Assembly: GCA_963762635.1 (NCBI GenBank)
Contig: CAVXLQ010000012.1
Span: 496,001-560,000, forward strand
DNA length: 64,000 nt
Reading direction: 5' to 3'
Source of the DNA: Tenggerimyces sp963762635
GTDB taxonomy: Bacteria > Actinomycetota > Actinomycetes > Propionibacteriales > Actinopolymorphaceae
Made by a program: the position numbers and the translations under genes. The notes beneath the pieces were generated by a model. That model was not told where the DNA came from. It made no database searches and was given only the letters and a program-made list of their open reading frames with translations. This document shows, piece after piece, positions 8,047-16,457 of this stretch. Within the stretch, counting starts at the first letter, position 1. Each line of letters begins with the position of its first letter.

Positions 8047-9132
8047 GTGCGCTTTGGGACACCGGACGAGGTCGGCCTGCGATCTGAACGCCTCGCTCGG
8101 ATGCGGGAGATCCTGGCGGCACGGCTTCCGCCGGGTGCGGTGCTGCTGGTCGCGCGCGATGGCGTGATCGTCGAGCACTCCGCTGTGGGGGTGGTGGCGA
8201 CGCACGGCGCCGACGGTGCGTTGCTGCCTTCTGGTGAGCGGCGGGCGGCGCGTACCGACACCATCTACGACCTTGCGTCGATCTCGAAGCTGTACGTCGC
8301 TGTGGTCGCTCTGCAGCTCGTGGAGGAAGGCTCGCTCTCGCTGGACGCTCGGGTGGCTGAGTACCTTCCTTCGTTCGTCGTCGGTGAGCGTGCGACCGTA
8401 CGGCAGCTGTTGGCGCACTCGGCGGGGTTGCCGTCGGGGCGCAAGCTGCATCCGTATCGCTCCTTGGAGGAACGGCTCGCGGCGATCTACGGCGTGGACG
8501 CCGAGGCTGAGCCTGGCACGCGGTACAAGTACTCGGACCTGTCCGCGATCATCGCGGCGAAGGTGCTCGAGGCGGTGACGGGATCGTCGCTGGACGCCCT
8601 TGTCTACAAGGGGATCTGTGAGCCGTTGGGGTTGGTCGACACTCTGTACAACCCGCCTCCCGCGTTGTGGGAGCGGATCGCGCCGACGGAGATCCAGCCG
8701 GACCGTGGGCTGATCTGGGGCTCGGTGCACGACAGCACGGCGTGGCTGCTCGGTGGTGTGGCCGGGAGCGCGGGTGTGTTCTCGACGGCATACGACCTGG
8801 CCGTGTTCACCCAGACTCTCCTGGCTGGTGGGCTGCCGTTGCTGTCGGAGGCGTCTGTCAAGGAGATGTTGACAGACGCGAACGCGGGGATCGGGCCGCG
8901 GAGCCAGCGCGGGTTGGGCTTCGATCTGGTGCGGGAGTCGTTCATGGGGGAGTTCGCCCGGCCGGGGGTGTGGGGGCACACCGGCTTCACGGGAACGTCG
9001 GTCGTCGCCGATCCTGTGTCGGGGGCGTTCGTGATCGTGCTGTCGAACCGCGTCCATCCGACCCGGGAGACGCCGCGGGCGAACCCGATCCGCGCCGCCA
9101 TCGCGACCGAGTTGGCCCGCGCTCTGACCTGA
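8047..9132 (+). CDS. Class C beta-lactamase-fold serine hydrolase
   Basis: 361 residues from GTG at 8047. Catalytic motifs of the beta-lactamase/esterase family (Pfam Beta-lactamase) are visible. The SxxK is SISK at about residues 79-82, the YxN-equivalent is YSD in YKYSDLSAIIAAKV, and the KTG-equivalent is HTG in WGHTGFTGTS. The HTG and YSD variants are more usual in esterases and D-aminopeptidase-like members than in true AmpC enzymes. There is no signal peptide, so it is probably cytosolic and not a resistance enzyme. It starts 9 bp after the WYL regulator and could be co-transcribed with it. Substrate unknown. Confidence 0.85.
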   Translation: MRFGTPDEVGLRSERLARMREILAARLPPGAVLLVARDGVIVEHSAVGVVATHGADGALLPSGERRAARTDTIYDLASISKLYVAVVALQLVEEGSLSLDARVAEYLPSFVVGERATVRQLLAHSAGLPSGRKLHPYRSLEERLAAIYGVDAEAEPGTRYKYSDLSAIIAAKVLEAVTGSSLDALVYKGICEPLGLVDTLYNPPPALWERIAPTEIQPDRGLIWGSVHDSTAWLLGGVAGSAGVFSTAYDLAVFTQTLLAGGLPLLSEASVKEMLTDANAGIGPRSQRGLGFDLVRESFMGEFARPGVWGHTGFTGTSVVADPVSGAFVIVLSNRVHPTRETPRANPIRAAIATELARALT

Positions 9133-9149
9133 CTTGCTCCGACTTGCGT

Positions 9150-9165
9150 TCGAACGCATGTTCGA
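9150..9165. promoter_or_regulatory. LexA (SOS) box
   Basis: TCGAACGCATGTTCGA is a perfect match to the actinobacterial/Gram-positive-type SOS box TCGAAC-N4-GTTCGA. It lies 12 bp in front of the radical SAM start codon at 9178 and 18 bp after the stop of the preceding gene, so a promoter overlapping it would be repressed by LexA. Confidence 0.8.
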
Positions 9166-9177
9166 TAAGGTGGTCGC

Positions 9178-10641
9178 ATGCGATGGGACAACCTGCGGCA
9201 GCCGGACCTACCAGGACAGGAGGCTCTGTTCGGCGTCGACAGGTACATCACTCGCACGTTCGACACCCCGGAGTTCCGCGGGATGACGTTCTACGAGGTG
9301 CGCGCCAAGTCGATCATCAACAAGGTGCCGGGGATGTCGCGGGTGCCGTTCTCGTGGACGATCAACCCGTACAGGGGATGCAGCCACGCGTGCGTCTACT
9401 GCCTGTCCGGTGACACGCTGATCCTGATGGCCGACGGGCGGACCAAGCCGTTGGCGCAGGTCAGGACCGGCGACGTGGTGTACGGGACCCTGGACAACGG
9501 CAAGGACCGGCGGTTCGCGCTGACCGAGGTGCTCGCGCATTGGGCGACCACCAAGACGGCGTACTTCGTCCGGCTGGACGACGGGACGGAGCTGATCGCG
9601 AGCGGCGATCATCGCTTCCTCACGCCCTCTGGGTGGAAGTACGTCGCGGACGATCCGGGCGTCTACGAGGGCCGTCCGTTCCTCCGGCCGGGGGAGCCGA
9701 TGAGCGGGCTCGCGGTGGGGACGGACGCGGCCGAGCTCGACCTCGTAGGCGCGCAGGTCGCGGAGTCGTGCGGCCGGCGGGTGCACACGGTCAAGCCGGT
9801 TGGCTCGGAGCAGCGGATGTACGACATCACCACGGGCACGGGCGACTTCGTGGCGAACGGTGTGGTGTCGCACAACTGCTTCGCGCGGCGCACGCACGAG
9901 TATCTGGACCTGGATGCCGGCGCGGACTTCGACAGCAAGGTGGTCGTGAAGATCAACGCGCCGGAGGTGCTGCGGCGCGAGCTGGCGGCGCCGAAGTGGA
10001 CGGGCGAGCACATCGCGATGGGCACGAACGTCGACTGCTACCAGCGCGCCGAGGGCCGGTACAAGCTGATGCCGGAGATCCTCGGGGCGCTGCGAGACGC
10101 GCGGAATCCGTACTCGATCCTCACCAAGGGCACGCTGCTGCTGCGGGACCTTCCCCTCTTGCAGGAGTCGGCGGAGGTGACGGACGTGTCGGTGGCGATC
10201 TCGGTGGGCTCTGTCGACGCGGAGCTGTGGCGCACGGTCGAGCCGGGTACACCGAGCCCGCGGGCGCGGTTGGCGATGTGCTCGACGCTGACCGACGCCG
10301 GGCTGAAGTGCGCGGTGTTGATGGCGCCGATCCTGCCGTACCTGTCGGATTCGCCTGCGCAGCTGGAAGAAACCGTGCGCGCGATCGCCGAGGCGGGCGC
10401 GGCGAGCATCACGCCGATCGTGCTGCACCTCCGGCCGGGCGCGCGCGAGTGGTACCTGGCGTGGTTGGAGCGTGAGCACCCGTCCCTGGTGCCGCGGTAC
10501 TCACGGCTCTACGGCGGCGGGTCGTACGCGCCGAAGGCATATACGTCGGAGATCTCGTCGCGGGTGCGGGAGCTGGCGAAGCGGTATCGGCTAGGTGCCC
10601 TCGGACCCGGTGAGGCCCGTCGGGTGCCAGCTCCGCCGTAG
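9178..10641 (+). CDS. Rv2578c-family radical SAM protein, intein-containing precursor
   Basis: 487-residue precursor. Without the intein it is 328 residues, the usual length of the Rv2578c / spore-photoproduct-lyase-like radical SAM family. The extein N-terminus ends NPYRGCSHACVY and the C-extein starts CFARRTHEYLDLD. After splicing this restores the CxxxCxxC motif that holds the [4Fe-4S] cluster, with Cys68, Cys72 and Cys234 of the precursor. The third cluster Cys is therefore the intein's +1 residue. Downstream features (MGTNVDCYQRAEGRYKLMPE and ITPIVLHLRPGAREW) are family-typical. A LexA box lies 12 bp upstream, pointing to a DNA-damage role, perhaps lesion repair. The substrate is not established. 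Confidence 0.9.
   Translation: MRWDNLRQPDLPGQEALFGVDRYITRTFDTPEFRGMTFYEVRAKSIINKVPGMSRVPFSWTINPYRGCSHACVYCLSGDTLILMADGRTKPLAQVRTGDVVYGTLDNGKDRRFALTEVLAHWATTKTAYFVRLDDGTELIASGDHRFLTPSGWKYVADDPGVYEGRPFLRPGEPMSGLAVGTDAAELDLVGAQVAESCGRRVHTVKPVGSEQRMYDITTGTGDFVANGVVSHNCFARRTHEYLDLDAGADFDSKVVVKINAPEVLRRELAAPKWTGEHIAMGTNVDCYQRAEGRYKLMPEILGALRDARNPYSILTKGTLLLRDLPLLQESAEVTDVSVAISVGSVDAELWRTVEPGTPSPRARLAMCSTLTDAGLKCAVLMAPILPYLSDSPAQLEETVRAIAEAGAASITPIVLHLRPGAREWYLAWLEREHPSLVPRYSRLYGGGSYAPKAYTSEISSRVRELAKRYRLGALGPGEARRVPAPP
9400..9876 (+). mobile_element. Mini-intein in the radical SAM cluster motif
   Basis: Residues 75-233 of the precursor (159 aa). It begins with Cys75 in CLSGDTLILMADGRTKPL (block A), carries SGDHRFLTPSG (block B, catalytic His) and ends GTGDFVANGVVSHN (blocks F/G) with the terminal His-Asn, followed by Cys+1. 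There is no LAGLIDADG or HNH endonuclease domain, so it is a splicing-only mini-intein that can no longer home by itself. All residues needed for splicing are present. Confidence 0.9.
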
Positions 10642-10933
10642 ACTTCCTTGCTCGCCACCCAGCCACGCCGGCCGGCTGATCTGATCCAGGCGAGGAGCGA
10701 GCACATCGGCGATGGCCAGGTCGTCATGGAGCCATCCGCCCGGACCGAGCCGCCCATCGATCCCCACCCGTCATCGGCGCCGAGCCAGCCACTCCCGGAC
10801 GGCTTTGCTCGCCATGTGGACAAATCTCACTTTCTGTAACCCGCAGGCGGTCCTCGCTGCCTAGGCTCGCTACCCTGGAAGCGCGGTGCGCGCCACGCGC
10901 CCTCCTGAACCGCGCGCCCTGGAAAGGACGGCC
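10642..10933. other. Intergenic region upstream of metK
   Basis: 292 bp with no convincing gene. I looked for a SAM riboswitch and saw none of the conserved core elements. CTTTCTGTAAC and CCTAGGCT-like AT-richer patches near 10830-10866 are the most promoter-like part. GGAAAGGA at 10921-10928 is the metK ribosome binding site. Confidence 0.4.
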
Positions 10934-12127
10934 GTGTCCCGTCGACTGTTCACCTCTGAGTCGGTCACCGAAGGTCATCCCGACAAGATCGCTGATCAGA
11001 TCAGCGACTCCGTCCTCGACGCCCTGCTCAAGAACGACCCACTCAGCCGGGTCGCCGTCGAGACCCTCGTCACCACCGGCCTGGTCGTCGTCGCCGGCGA
11101 GGTGACCACGCAGACGTACATCGACATCCCCACGATCGTGCGCGAACGCATCCTCGAGATCGGCTACGACTCGAGCCAGAAGGGCTTCGACGGCGGCTCC
11201 TGCGGCGTCACCGTCTCGATCGGCAGCCAGAGCCCCGACATCGCTCAGGGCGTCGACTCCGGCTGGGAAGAGCGCACCTCCGGCTCCGTCGACCCGATCG
11301 ACCGCCAGGGCGCAGGCGACCAGGGGATGATGTTCGGCTTCGCCTGCGACGAGACGCCGGAGCTGATGCCGCTCCCGATCCACGCCGCGCACAAGCTGTC
11401 CAAGCGGCTCGCCGAAGTGCGCAAGAGCGGCACGCTCCCGTACCTCCGCCCGGACGGCAAGACCCAGGTCACCATCGAGTACGACGGCGACCGACCGGTC
11501 CGCATCGATACGATCGTCGTCTCCAGCCAGCACGCCTCGAACATCGACCTCGACGCGATGCTCGCCCCCGACATCCGCCAGCACGTCGTCGAGCCCGTTC
11601 TCGCCGAACTGGCCGTCGACCACACCGGCTACCGGCTGCTCGTCAACCCCACCGGGCGGTTCGAGATCGGCGGCCCGATGGGCGACGCCGGCCTCACCGG
11701 TCGCAAGATCATCATCGACACGTACGGCGGCTACGCCCGGCACGGCGGCGGCGCGTTCAGCGGCAAGGACCCGACAAAGGTCGACCGGTCTGCCGCGTAC
11801 GCCATGCGCTGGATCGCCAAGAACATCGTCGCCGCCGGCCTCGCCAAGCGCTGCGAGTGCCAGGTCGCGTACGCGATCGGCAAGGCCCAGCCGGTCGGCT
11901 TCTACGTGGACTGCTCCGGCACCGAGGTCGTCCCGATCGAGACCATCGAGAAGGCTGTCCTCCAGGTGTTCGACCTGCGCCCCGCCGCGATCATCCGCGA
12001 CCTGGACCTGCGCCGGCCGATCTACTCGCGGACCGCCGCGTACGGGCACTTCGGCCGCGACGAACCCGACTTCACCTGGGAGCGCACCGACCGCGCCGAC
12101 ACGCTCCGAGCAGCCGCCGGCCTCTAG
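10934..12127 (+). CDS. metK: S-adenosylmethionine synthase
   Basis: 397 residues from GTG at 10934 (reads SRRLFTSESVTEGHPDK). GGAAAGGA at 10921-10928 sits just upstream, so I prefer this to the start 16 codons earlier. MetK signatures are FTSESVTEGHPDKIADQISD (ATP/methionine site), GAGDQGMMFGFA (the GAGDQG hexapeptide) and GGGAFSGKDPTKVDRSAAY (phosphate-binding P-loop). It forms AdoMet from methionine and ATP in the cytosol, normally as a tetramer. AdoMet is used by the radical SAM and methyltransferase genes of this window, among many others. PriA follows after ~120 bp, the usual actinobacterial order. Confidence 0.97.
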   Translation: MSRRLFTSESVTEGHPDKIADQISDSVLDALLKNDPLSRVAVETLVTTGLVVVAGEVTTQTYIDIPTIVRERILEIGYDSSQKGFDGGSCGVTVSIGSQSPDIAQGVDSGWEERTSGSVDPIDRQGAGDQGMMFGFACDETPELMPLPIHAAHKLSKRLAEVRKSGTLPYLRPDGKTQVTIEYDGDRPVRIDTIVVSSQHASNIDLDAMLAPDIRQHVVEPVLAELAVDHTGYRLLVNPTGRFEIGGPMGDAGLTGRKIIIDTYGGYARHGGGAFSGKDPTKVDRSAAYAMRWIAKNIVAAGLAKRCECQVAYAIGKAQPVGFYVDCSGTEVVPIETIEKAVLQVFDLRPAAIIRDLDLRRPIYSRTAAYGHFGRDEPDFTWERTDRADTLRAAAGL

Positions 12128-12251
12128 TCCAGACAGTCGGCGGCACCGCTACTCGGGACGCCACCTGTCCGCGAGAAGCACGGACCACGTCGTCGCTGTG
12201 TGTCTCCCCCGGGGGACGACCCCCGGACCCCCGACGGCCTAACCTCGGACC

Positions 12252-14279
12252 ATGATCGAGGAGGACGGCGGGCAGCTCGCGCTGCTCAAGACCAAGGTGC
12301 GCAAGACGCGCCCGGTCGCGCCGTCGCGCCCCGCGCCGGAACGCCCGATCGCCAAGGTCGTCGTCGACACCCCGCTCGCGCACCTGGACCGGACGTTCGA
12401 CTACGTCGTGCCCGAGAAGTTCCACGACGACTGCCAAGCCGGCACCCGCGTACGCGTCAGGTTCGCCGGCCAGGACCTCGACGGCTTCGTGCTCGACCGT
12501 CTCGACGACACCGACCACCAGGGCAAGCTGCTCCCGATCAAGCGCCTCGTGTCACCCGAGCAGGTCCTCGCGCCACAGATCGCCAAGCTGGCCCGCGCCG
12601 TCGCCGATCGGTACGCGGGCACGCTCTACGACGTCCTCCGGCTCGCCGTCCCACCCCGCCACGCACGGGTCGAAGCCGAGGAGCGCAAGGAGAAGGAAGA
12701 GCAGGAGCAGGAACGACCAGCGCCCGGCCAGTGGGCCGCGTACGAGACCGGCGCGCGCTACCTCGACGCGCTCGAACGGGGCGAGAACCCCCGCGCCGCC
12801 TGGACCGCCCTCCCCGGCGAGGACTGGCCGCGCTGCCTCGCCAAAGCCGCCGCCGCGACGCTCGCCTCCGGCCGCGGCGTCCTGCTGATCGTTCCCGACC
12901 ACCGCGACGCCGCCCGCCTCGACGAAGCCTGCAAGGAAGAACTCGGCGACGGCCAGCACGTTCTGCTCAGCGCCGAGGTCGGCCCCGCGATGCGCTACCG
13001 GCGGTTCCTCGCCGTCAGGCGCGGCGACGTTCGCTGCGTCGTCGGAACGAGAGCCGCCGCCTTCGCCCCGGTCAGAGACCTCGGCCTGGTCGGCTGCTGG
13101 GACGACGGCGACGACCTGCACGCCGAGCAGCGCGCCCCGTACCCGCACGTTCGCGAGGTTCTCCTGCTCCGCGCCCACCAGGAGAACACGGCCGCGATCA
13201 TCGGCGGCTTCGCGGTCACCGCCGAGGGCGCGCAGCTCGTCGAGACCGGCTGGGCAAGGCCACTCGCAGCCGCCCGCGACGTCGTCAGAAGGCGCGCGCC
13301 GCGCGTCGTCGTCACCGACGACGCCGACCTCGCCCGCGACCCCGCGGCCCGGGCTGTACGCATCCCGCACCGCGCGTTCGAGATCGCCCGCGACGCGCTC
13401 GGCAAAGGCCCAGTCCTGATCCAGGTCCCGAGGGCCGGTTACCTCCCCGCGCTCGCCTGCCAGGACTGCCGCCAGACGGCCCGTTGTACGAACTGCCACG
13501 GTCCACTCCAACGCGGCGCCCCGGGCAGCCCGCCGGCGTGCGGCTGGTGCGGACGAGCGGCCGTCGGCTGGGAGTGCCCGCACTGCGGCGGCCGTACGCT
13601 GCGCGCTCCCGTCGTCGGCGCGCGACGGACGGCCGAGGAGCTGGGCCGCGCGTTCCCACGCTTCCCGGTGAAGACCTCCGGCGGCGAGAAGGTCCTCACG
13701 AAGGTGTCGAACGAGCCCGCCCTCGTCGTCGCGACCCCGGGCGCCGAGCCGGTTGCCACCGACGGCGGGTACGCCGCCGCGATGCTGCTCGACACCTGGC
13801 TGTTCCTCGCCCGCGCCGACCTGCGGGCCGGCGAGGAAGCGCTCAGGCGTTGGTTCTCCGCGGCTGCCTTGGTCAGGCCGGGCGACCAGGGCGGCTCGGT
13901 GATCGTCGTCGGGGATCCCGCCGGCACCGCGATCCAGGCGCTCGTCCGGTGGAGTCCCGACGGGTACGCGAGCCGCGAGCTGGTCGAACGCCAGCACGCC
14001 GGCTTCCCGCCCGCCGTCCGGCTCGCGACCATCGAGGGCCCGTCCGAGGTCGTCCAGGATCTCGTCGATCTCGCCCAGCTCCCCGAGACCGCGAGTGTGC
14101 TCGGTCCGGTCCCGGTCGAGTCGTCGGACGACGAGGAGCTGTTCCGTACGGTCATCCGGGTCCCGCGAGCCCAGGGCGGCGCCCTGTCCGCCGCGCTCAA
14201 GGGCGCGCAGGGCGTACGCAGCGCCCGCAAGTCACCCGGCAACGCCCGCGTCCGCATCGACCCGCTCGCCCTCGCCTAG
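12252..14279 (+). CDS. priA: Primosomal protein N' (PriA), actinobacterial ATPase-deficient form
   Basis: 675 residues. It has the N-terminal 3' DNA-binding domain (VVVDTPLAHLDRTFDYVVPE), a helicase-like middle, and a zinc-binding region with paired cysteines (CQDCRQTARCTNCHG and later CGWCGRAAVGWECPHCGG). Where active PriA has a GVTGSGKTE Walker A loop, this protein reads AAAATLASGRGVLLIVPDHR, with no GKT, and the DEAH box is replaced. So it is the ATPase-inactive form usual in actinobacteria. It probably recognises forked DNA for replication restart without unwinding. An acidic/basic insert (residues 138-158, EERKEKEEQEQE) replaces part of the linker. Follows metK and precedes def/fmt, a conserved order. 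Confidence 0.92.
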   Translation: MIEEDGGQLALLKTKVRKTRPVAPSRPAPERPIAKVVVDTPLAHLDRTFDYVVPEKFHDDCQAGTRVRVRFAGQDLDGFVLDRLDDTDHQGKLLPIKRLVSPEQVLAPQIAKLARAVADRYAGTLYDVLRLAVPPRHARVEAEERKEKEEQEQERPAPGQWAAYETGARYLDALERGENPRAAWTALPGEDWPRCLAKAAAATLASGRGVLLIVPDHRDAARLDEACKEELGDGQHVLLSAEVGPAMRYRRFLAVRRGDVRCVVGTRAAAFAPVRDLGLVGCWDDGDDLHAEQRAPYPHVREVLLLRAHQENTAAIIGGFAVTAEGAQLVETGWARPLAAARDVVRRRAPRVVVTDDADLARDPAARAVRIPHRAFEIARDALGKGPVLIQVPRAGYLPALACQDCRQTARCTNCHGPLQRGAPGSPPACGWCGRAAVGWECPHCGGRTLRAPVVGARRTAEELGRAFPRFPVKTSGGEKVLTKVSNEPALVVATPGAEPVATDGGYAAAMLLDTWLFLARADLRAGEEALRRWFSAAALVRPGDQGGSVIVVGDPAGTAIQALVRWSPDGYASRELVERQHAGFPPAVRLATIEGPSEVVQDLVDLAQLPETASVLGPVPVESSDDEELFRTVIRVPRAQGGALSAALKGAQGVRSARKSPGNARVRIDPLALA

Positions 14280-14320
14280 CTCGGTCGGCTCCGGCCACGA
14301 CTTAGGTAGGGTCAGATCAC

Positions 14321-14938
14321 GTGACCACACCGATCAAGGCCGTTGTGTTCGACGTCGGCGGCGTGCTGCTCGACTGGAGTCCCTACCACCTCTACCGCAG
14401 CCTGCTGCCGGACGACGCGGCGATCGCGGCGTTCCTCGCCGAGGTGACCACGCACGACTGGAACTACCAGCAGGACGCCGGCCGCCCCTGGCCCGAGGCC
14501 ATCGCCGAGCTGATCGCCCAGCACCCGCAGCACGAGGCGTTGATCCGCGCGTACGACGAACGCTGGGCGGAGATGGTGTCGGGCATGCTCGACGACACCG
14601 TCGCGATCTTCCGCGAGCTCAAGGCGAAGGGCCTGCCGGTGTACGGCCTCACGAACTTCTCCGAGACCAAGTGGCTGATCGCCGCGGCGGACTGGCCGGT
14701 CCTGCAGGAGTTCGACGGAGTCGTCGTGTCCGGCGTCGAACGCCTGGTCAAGCCGGCGGCGGAGATCTACGAGCTGCTGCTCGACCGCTTCGGTCTCGAG
14801 GCCAGCTCGACGTTCTTCACCGACGACGTGATGCACAACGTCGAGGGCGCGCGGGCCGTCGGCATGGACGCCGAACAGTTCGTCGGCGCGGCCACCCTGC
14901 GCGAGCAGCTCGTGGCCAGGGGAGTCCTGACCGTCTAG
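14321..14938 (+). CDS. HAD-superfamily hydrolase (subfamily IA)
   Basis: 205 residues from GTG at 14321. Motif I is VVFDVGGVLLDW; the second Asp of DxD is replaced by Gly (DVG), common in the subgroup of YihX/epoxide-hydrolase N-domain-like HADs. Motif II is YGLTNFS, motif III Lys lies in ERLVKPAAEIYELLL, and motif IV is FFTDDVMHNVEGA. Motifs I-IV are complete enough for a phosphatase acting on small phosphorylated metabolites. It lies between priA and def without overlap. Substrate unknown. Confidence 0.87.
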   Translation: MTTPIKAVVFDVGGVLLDWSPYHLYRSLLPDDAAIAAFLAEVTTHDWNYQQDAGRPWPEAIAELIAQHPQHEALIRAYDERWAEMVSGMLDDTVAIFRELKAKGLPVYGLTNFSETKWLIAAADWPVLQEFDGVVVSGVERLVKPAAEIYELLLDRFGLEASSTFFTDDVMHNVEGARAVGMDAEQFVGAATLREQLVARGVLTV

Positions 14939-14984
14939 GTCCGTACACTTGCTGGACCCCCTGGAAGTCAACGAGGAGCAACGC

Positions 14985-15530
14985 GTGGCAGTGCAGCCCA
15001 TCCGCCTGTTCGGCGATCCCGTCCTCCGCACCAAGGCCGAGCCGGTGGCGTCGTACGACAAGGAGCTGCGCAAGCTCGTGCAGGACCTCACCGACACGAT
15101 GCTCGCCGCGCCTGGCACCGGTCTCGCCGCGCCGCAGATCGGGGTCGGCCTGCGGGTCTTCACGTACAACGTCGAGGACGTCGTCGGCCACCTGATCAAC
15201 CCGCAGCTCGAGCTGTCGGAGGAGGAGCAGAACGGCCTCGAGGGCTGCCTGTCGATCCCCGGCATCAGCGTCGACTGCGTCCGTGCCATGCGCGTGCGGG
15301 CCAAGGGCTTCAACATGTACGGCGATCCGGTGACGATCGAGGGTTCGGAGCTCCTCGCCCGCTGCCTCCAGCACGAGACCGACCACCTGGACGGCGTGCT
15401 GTTCCTGGACCGGCTCGATCGCGACACCCGCAAGGAAGCGATGCGGCTCATCCGCGAGGCCGAGTGGTCCGGCCAGGCCGCGCCGGACGTACGGGTCTCG
15501 CCGCACAGCACGTTCGGGCGAGCGCTCTAG
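14985..15530 (+). CDS. def: Peptide deformylase
   Basis: 181 residues from GTG at 14985 (reads AVQPIRLFGDPVLRT), preceded by a GAGGAG-type ribosome binding site; the earlier in-frame start lacks one. The three PDF motifs are complete: GTGLAAPQIGVGLR, EGCLSIPG (metal Cys) and QHETDHLDG (HExxH-type metal site). The enzyme removes the N-formyl group from nascent proteins. Its stop codon is immediately followed by the ATG of fmt, which makes the substrate's formylated initiator tRNA; the pair is a standard operon. Confidence 0.96.
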   Translation: MAVQPIRLFGDPVLRTKAEPVASYDKELRKLVQDLTDTMLAAPGTGLAAPQIGVGLRVFTYNVEDVVGHLINPQLELSEEEQNGLEGCLSIPGISVDCVRAMRVRAKGFNMYGDPVTIEGSELLARCLQHETDHLDGVLFLDRLDRDTRKEAMRLIREAEWSGQAAPDVRVSPHSTFGRAL

Positions 15531-16457
15531 ATGCGGTTGCTGTTCGCCGGCACGCCCGAGGTCGCGATCCCGTCGCTCGAAGCCTTCCTGGCGAGCTCGC
15601 ACGAGGTCGTCGCGGTCCTCACGCGGCCTGACGCCCCGTCCGGTCGCGGCCGGCACCTGCACCCCTCGCCGGTCGCCGAACGTGCGGCGGCCGAAGGCAT
15701 CGAGGTCCTCAAGCCGCCGAAGCCGAACGACGAAGCGTTCAAGGAACGGCTCCGCGAGCTCGCCCCGGACTGCTGCCCGGTCGTCGCGTACGGCGGCCTG
15801 CTTCCTCAATCAGTGTTGGACGTTCCGGCGCAGGGCTGGGTCAACCTGCACTTCTCGCTGCTGCCCGCGTGGCGTGGCGCGGCGCCCGTGCAGCACGCGA
15901 TCCGTACCGGCGACGACGTCACCGGCGCGTCCACGTTCCGCATCGTCAAGGAGCTCGACGCCGGCCCGGTCTTCGGTGTGCTCACCGAGCCGATCCACCC
16001 GACCGACACCGCGGGTGAGCTGCTCGACCGGCTCGCGATCTCCGGCGCCAAACTGCTGCTCGACACCATCGACGGCATTTCCGCCGGCACGCTCGAGGCG
16101 CGGCCGCAGCCGGCCGAGGGCATGACGTACGCGCCGAAGCTGAGCGTCGAGGAGTCCCGCGTCGACTGGTCGCAGCCCGCCTTCGCGGTCGACCGGCTGA
16201 TCCGTTCCTGCACACCCGCGCCGGGCGCGTGGACGACGATCCAGGGCGACCGGCTCAAGCTCGGGCCGGTTCTGATCCAGCCCGAGCTGCCGCAGCTCGC
16301 GCCGGGGGAGCTGTCGGTCGAGAAGTCGCGCGTCCTCGTCGGCACCGGCACCACGCCCGTCCAGCTCGGCGACGTCCAGCCGCTGGGCAAGCGGCTGATG
16401 CCGGCGTCGGACTGGACCCGCGGCCACCGCCTCGAACCCTCCGATCGCCTCGAGTAA
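15531..16457 (+). CDS. fmt: Methionyl-tRNA formyltransferase
   Basis: 308 residues, the usual length. The Rossmann N-terminus is RLLFAGTPEVAIPSL. The formyl-folate site is VNLHFSLLPAWRGAAPVQHAI, with the SLLP hallmark and catalytic Asn/His, and the C-terminal tRNA-binding barrel follows. It transfers formyl from 10-formyl-THF to initiator Met-tRNA. The ATG directly abuts the def stop, and the stop overlaps the rsmB start by one base (TAATG), so def-fmt-rsmB are translationally coupled. Confidence 0.96.
   Translation: MRLLFAGTPEVAIPSLEAFLASSHEVVAVLTRPDAPSGRGRHLHPSPVAERAAAEGIEVLKPPKPNDEAFKERLRELAPDCCPVVAYGGLLPQSVLDVPAQGWVNLHFSLLPAWRGAAPVQHAIRTGDDVTGASTFRIVKELDAGPVFGVLTEPIHPTDTAGELLDRLAISGAKLLLDTIDGISAGTLEARPQPAEGMTYAPKLSVEESRVDWSQPAFAVDRLIRSCTPAPGAWTTIQGDRLKLGPVLIQPELPQLAPGELSVEKSRVLVGTGTTPVQLGDVQPLGKRLMPASDWTRGHRLEPSDRLE

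Noticed and set aside
8047..9132. Beta-lactam resistance gene
   Set aside because: No signal peptide, and the motifs (YSD, HTG) are those of esterase-like members, so resistance cannot be claimed.
10642..10933. SAM riboswitch upstream of metK
   Set aside because: No conserved core elements of known SAM riboswitch classes could be found, and pairing is unconvincing.
14312..15511. Minus-strand gene opposite the HAD and def genes
   Set aside because: Ser/Arg-rich shadow translation of the two real plus-strand genes.
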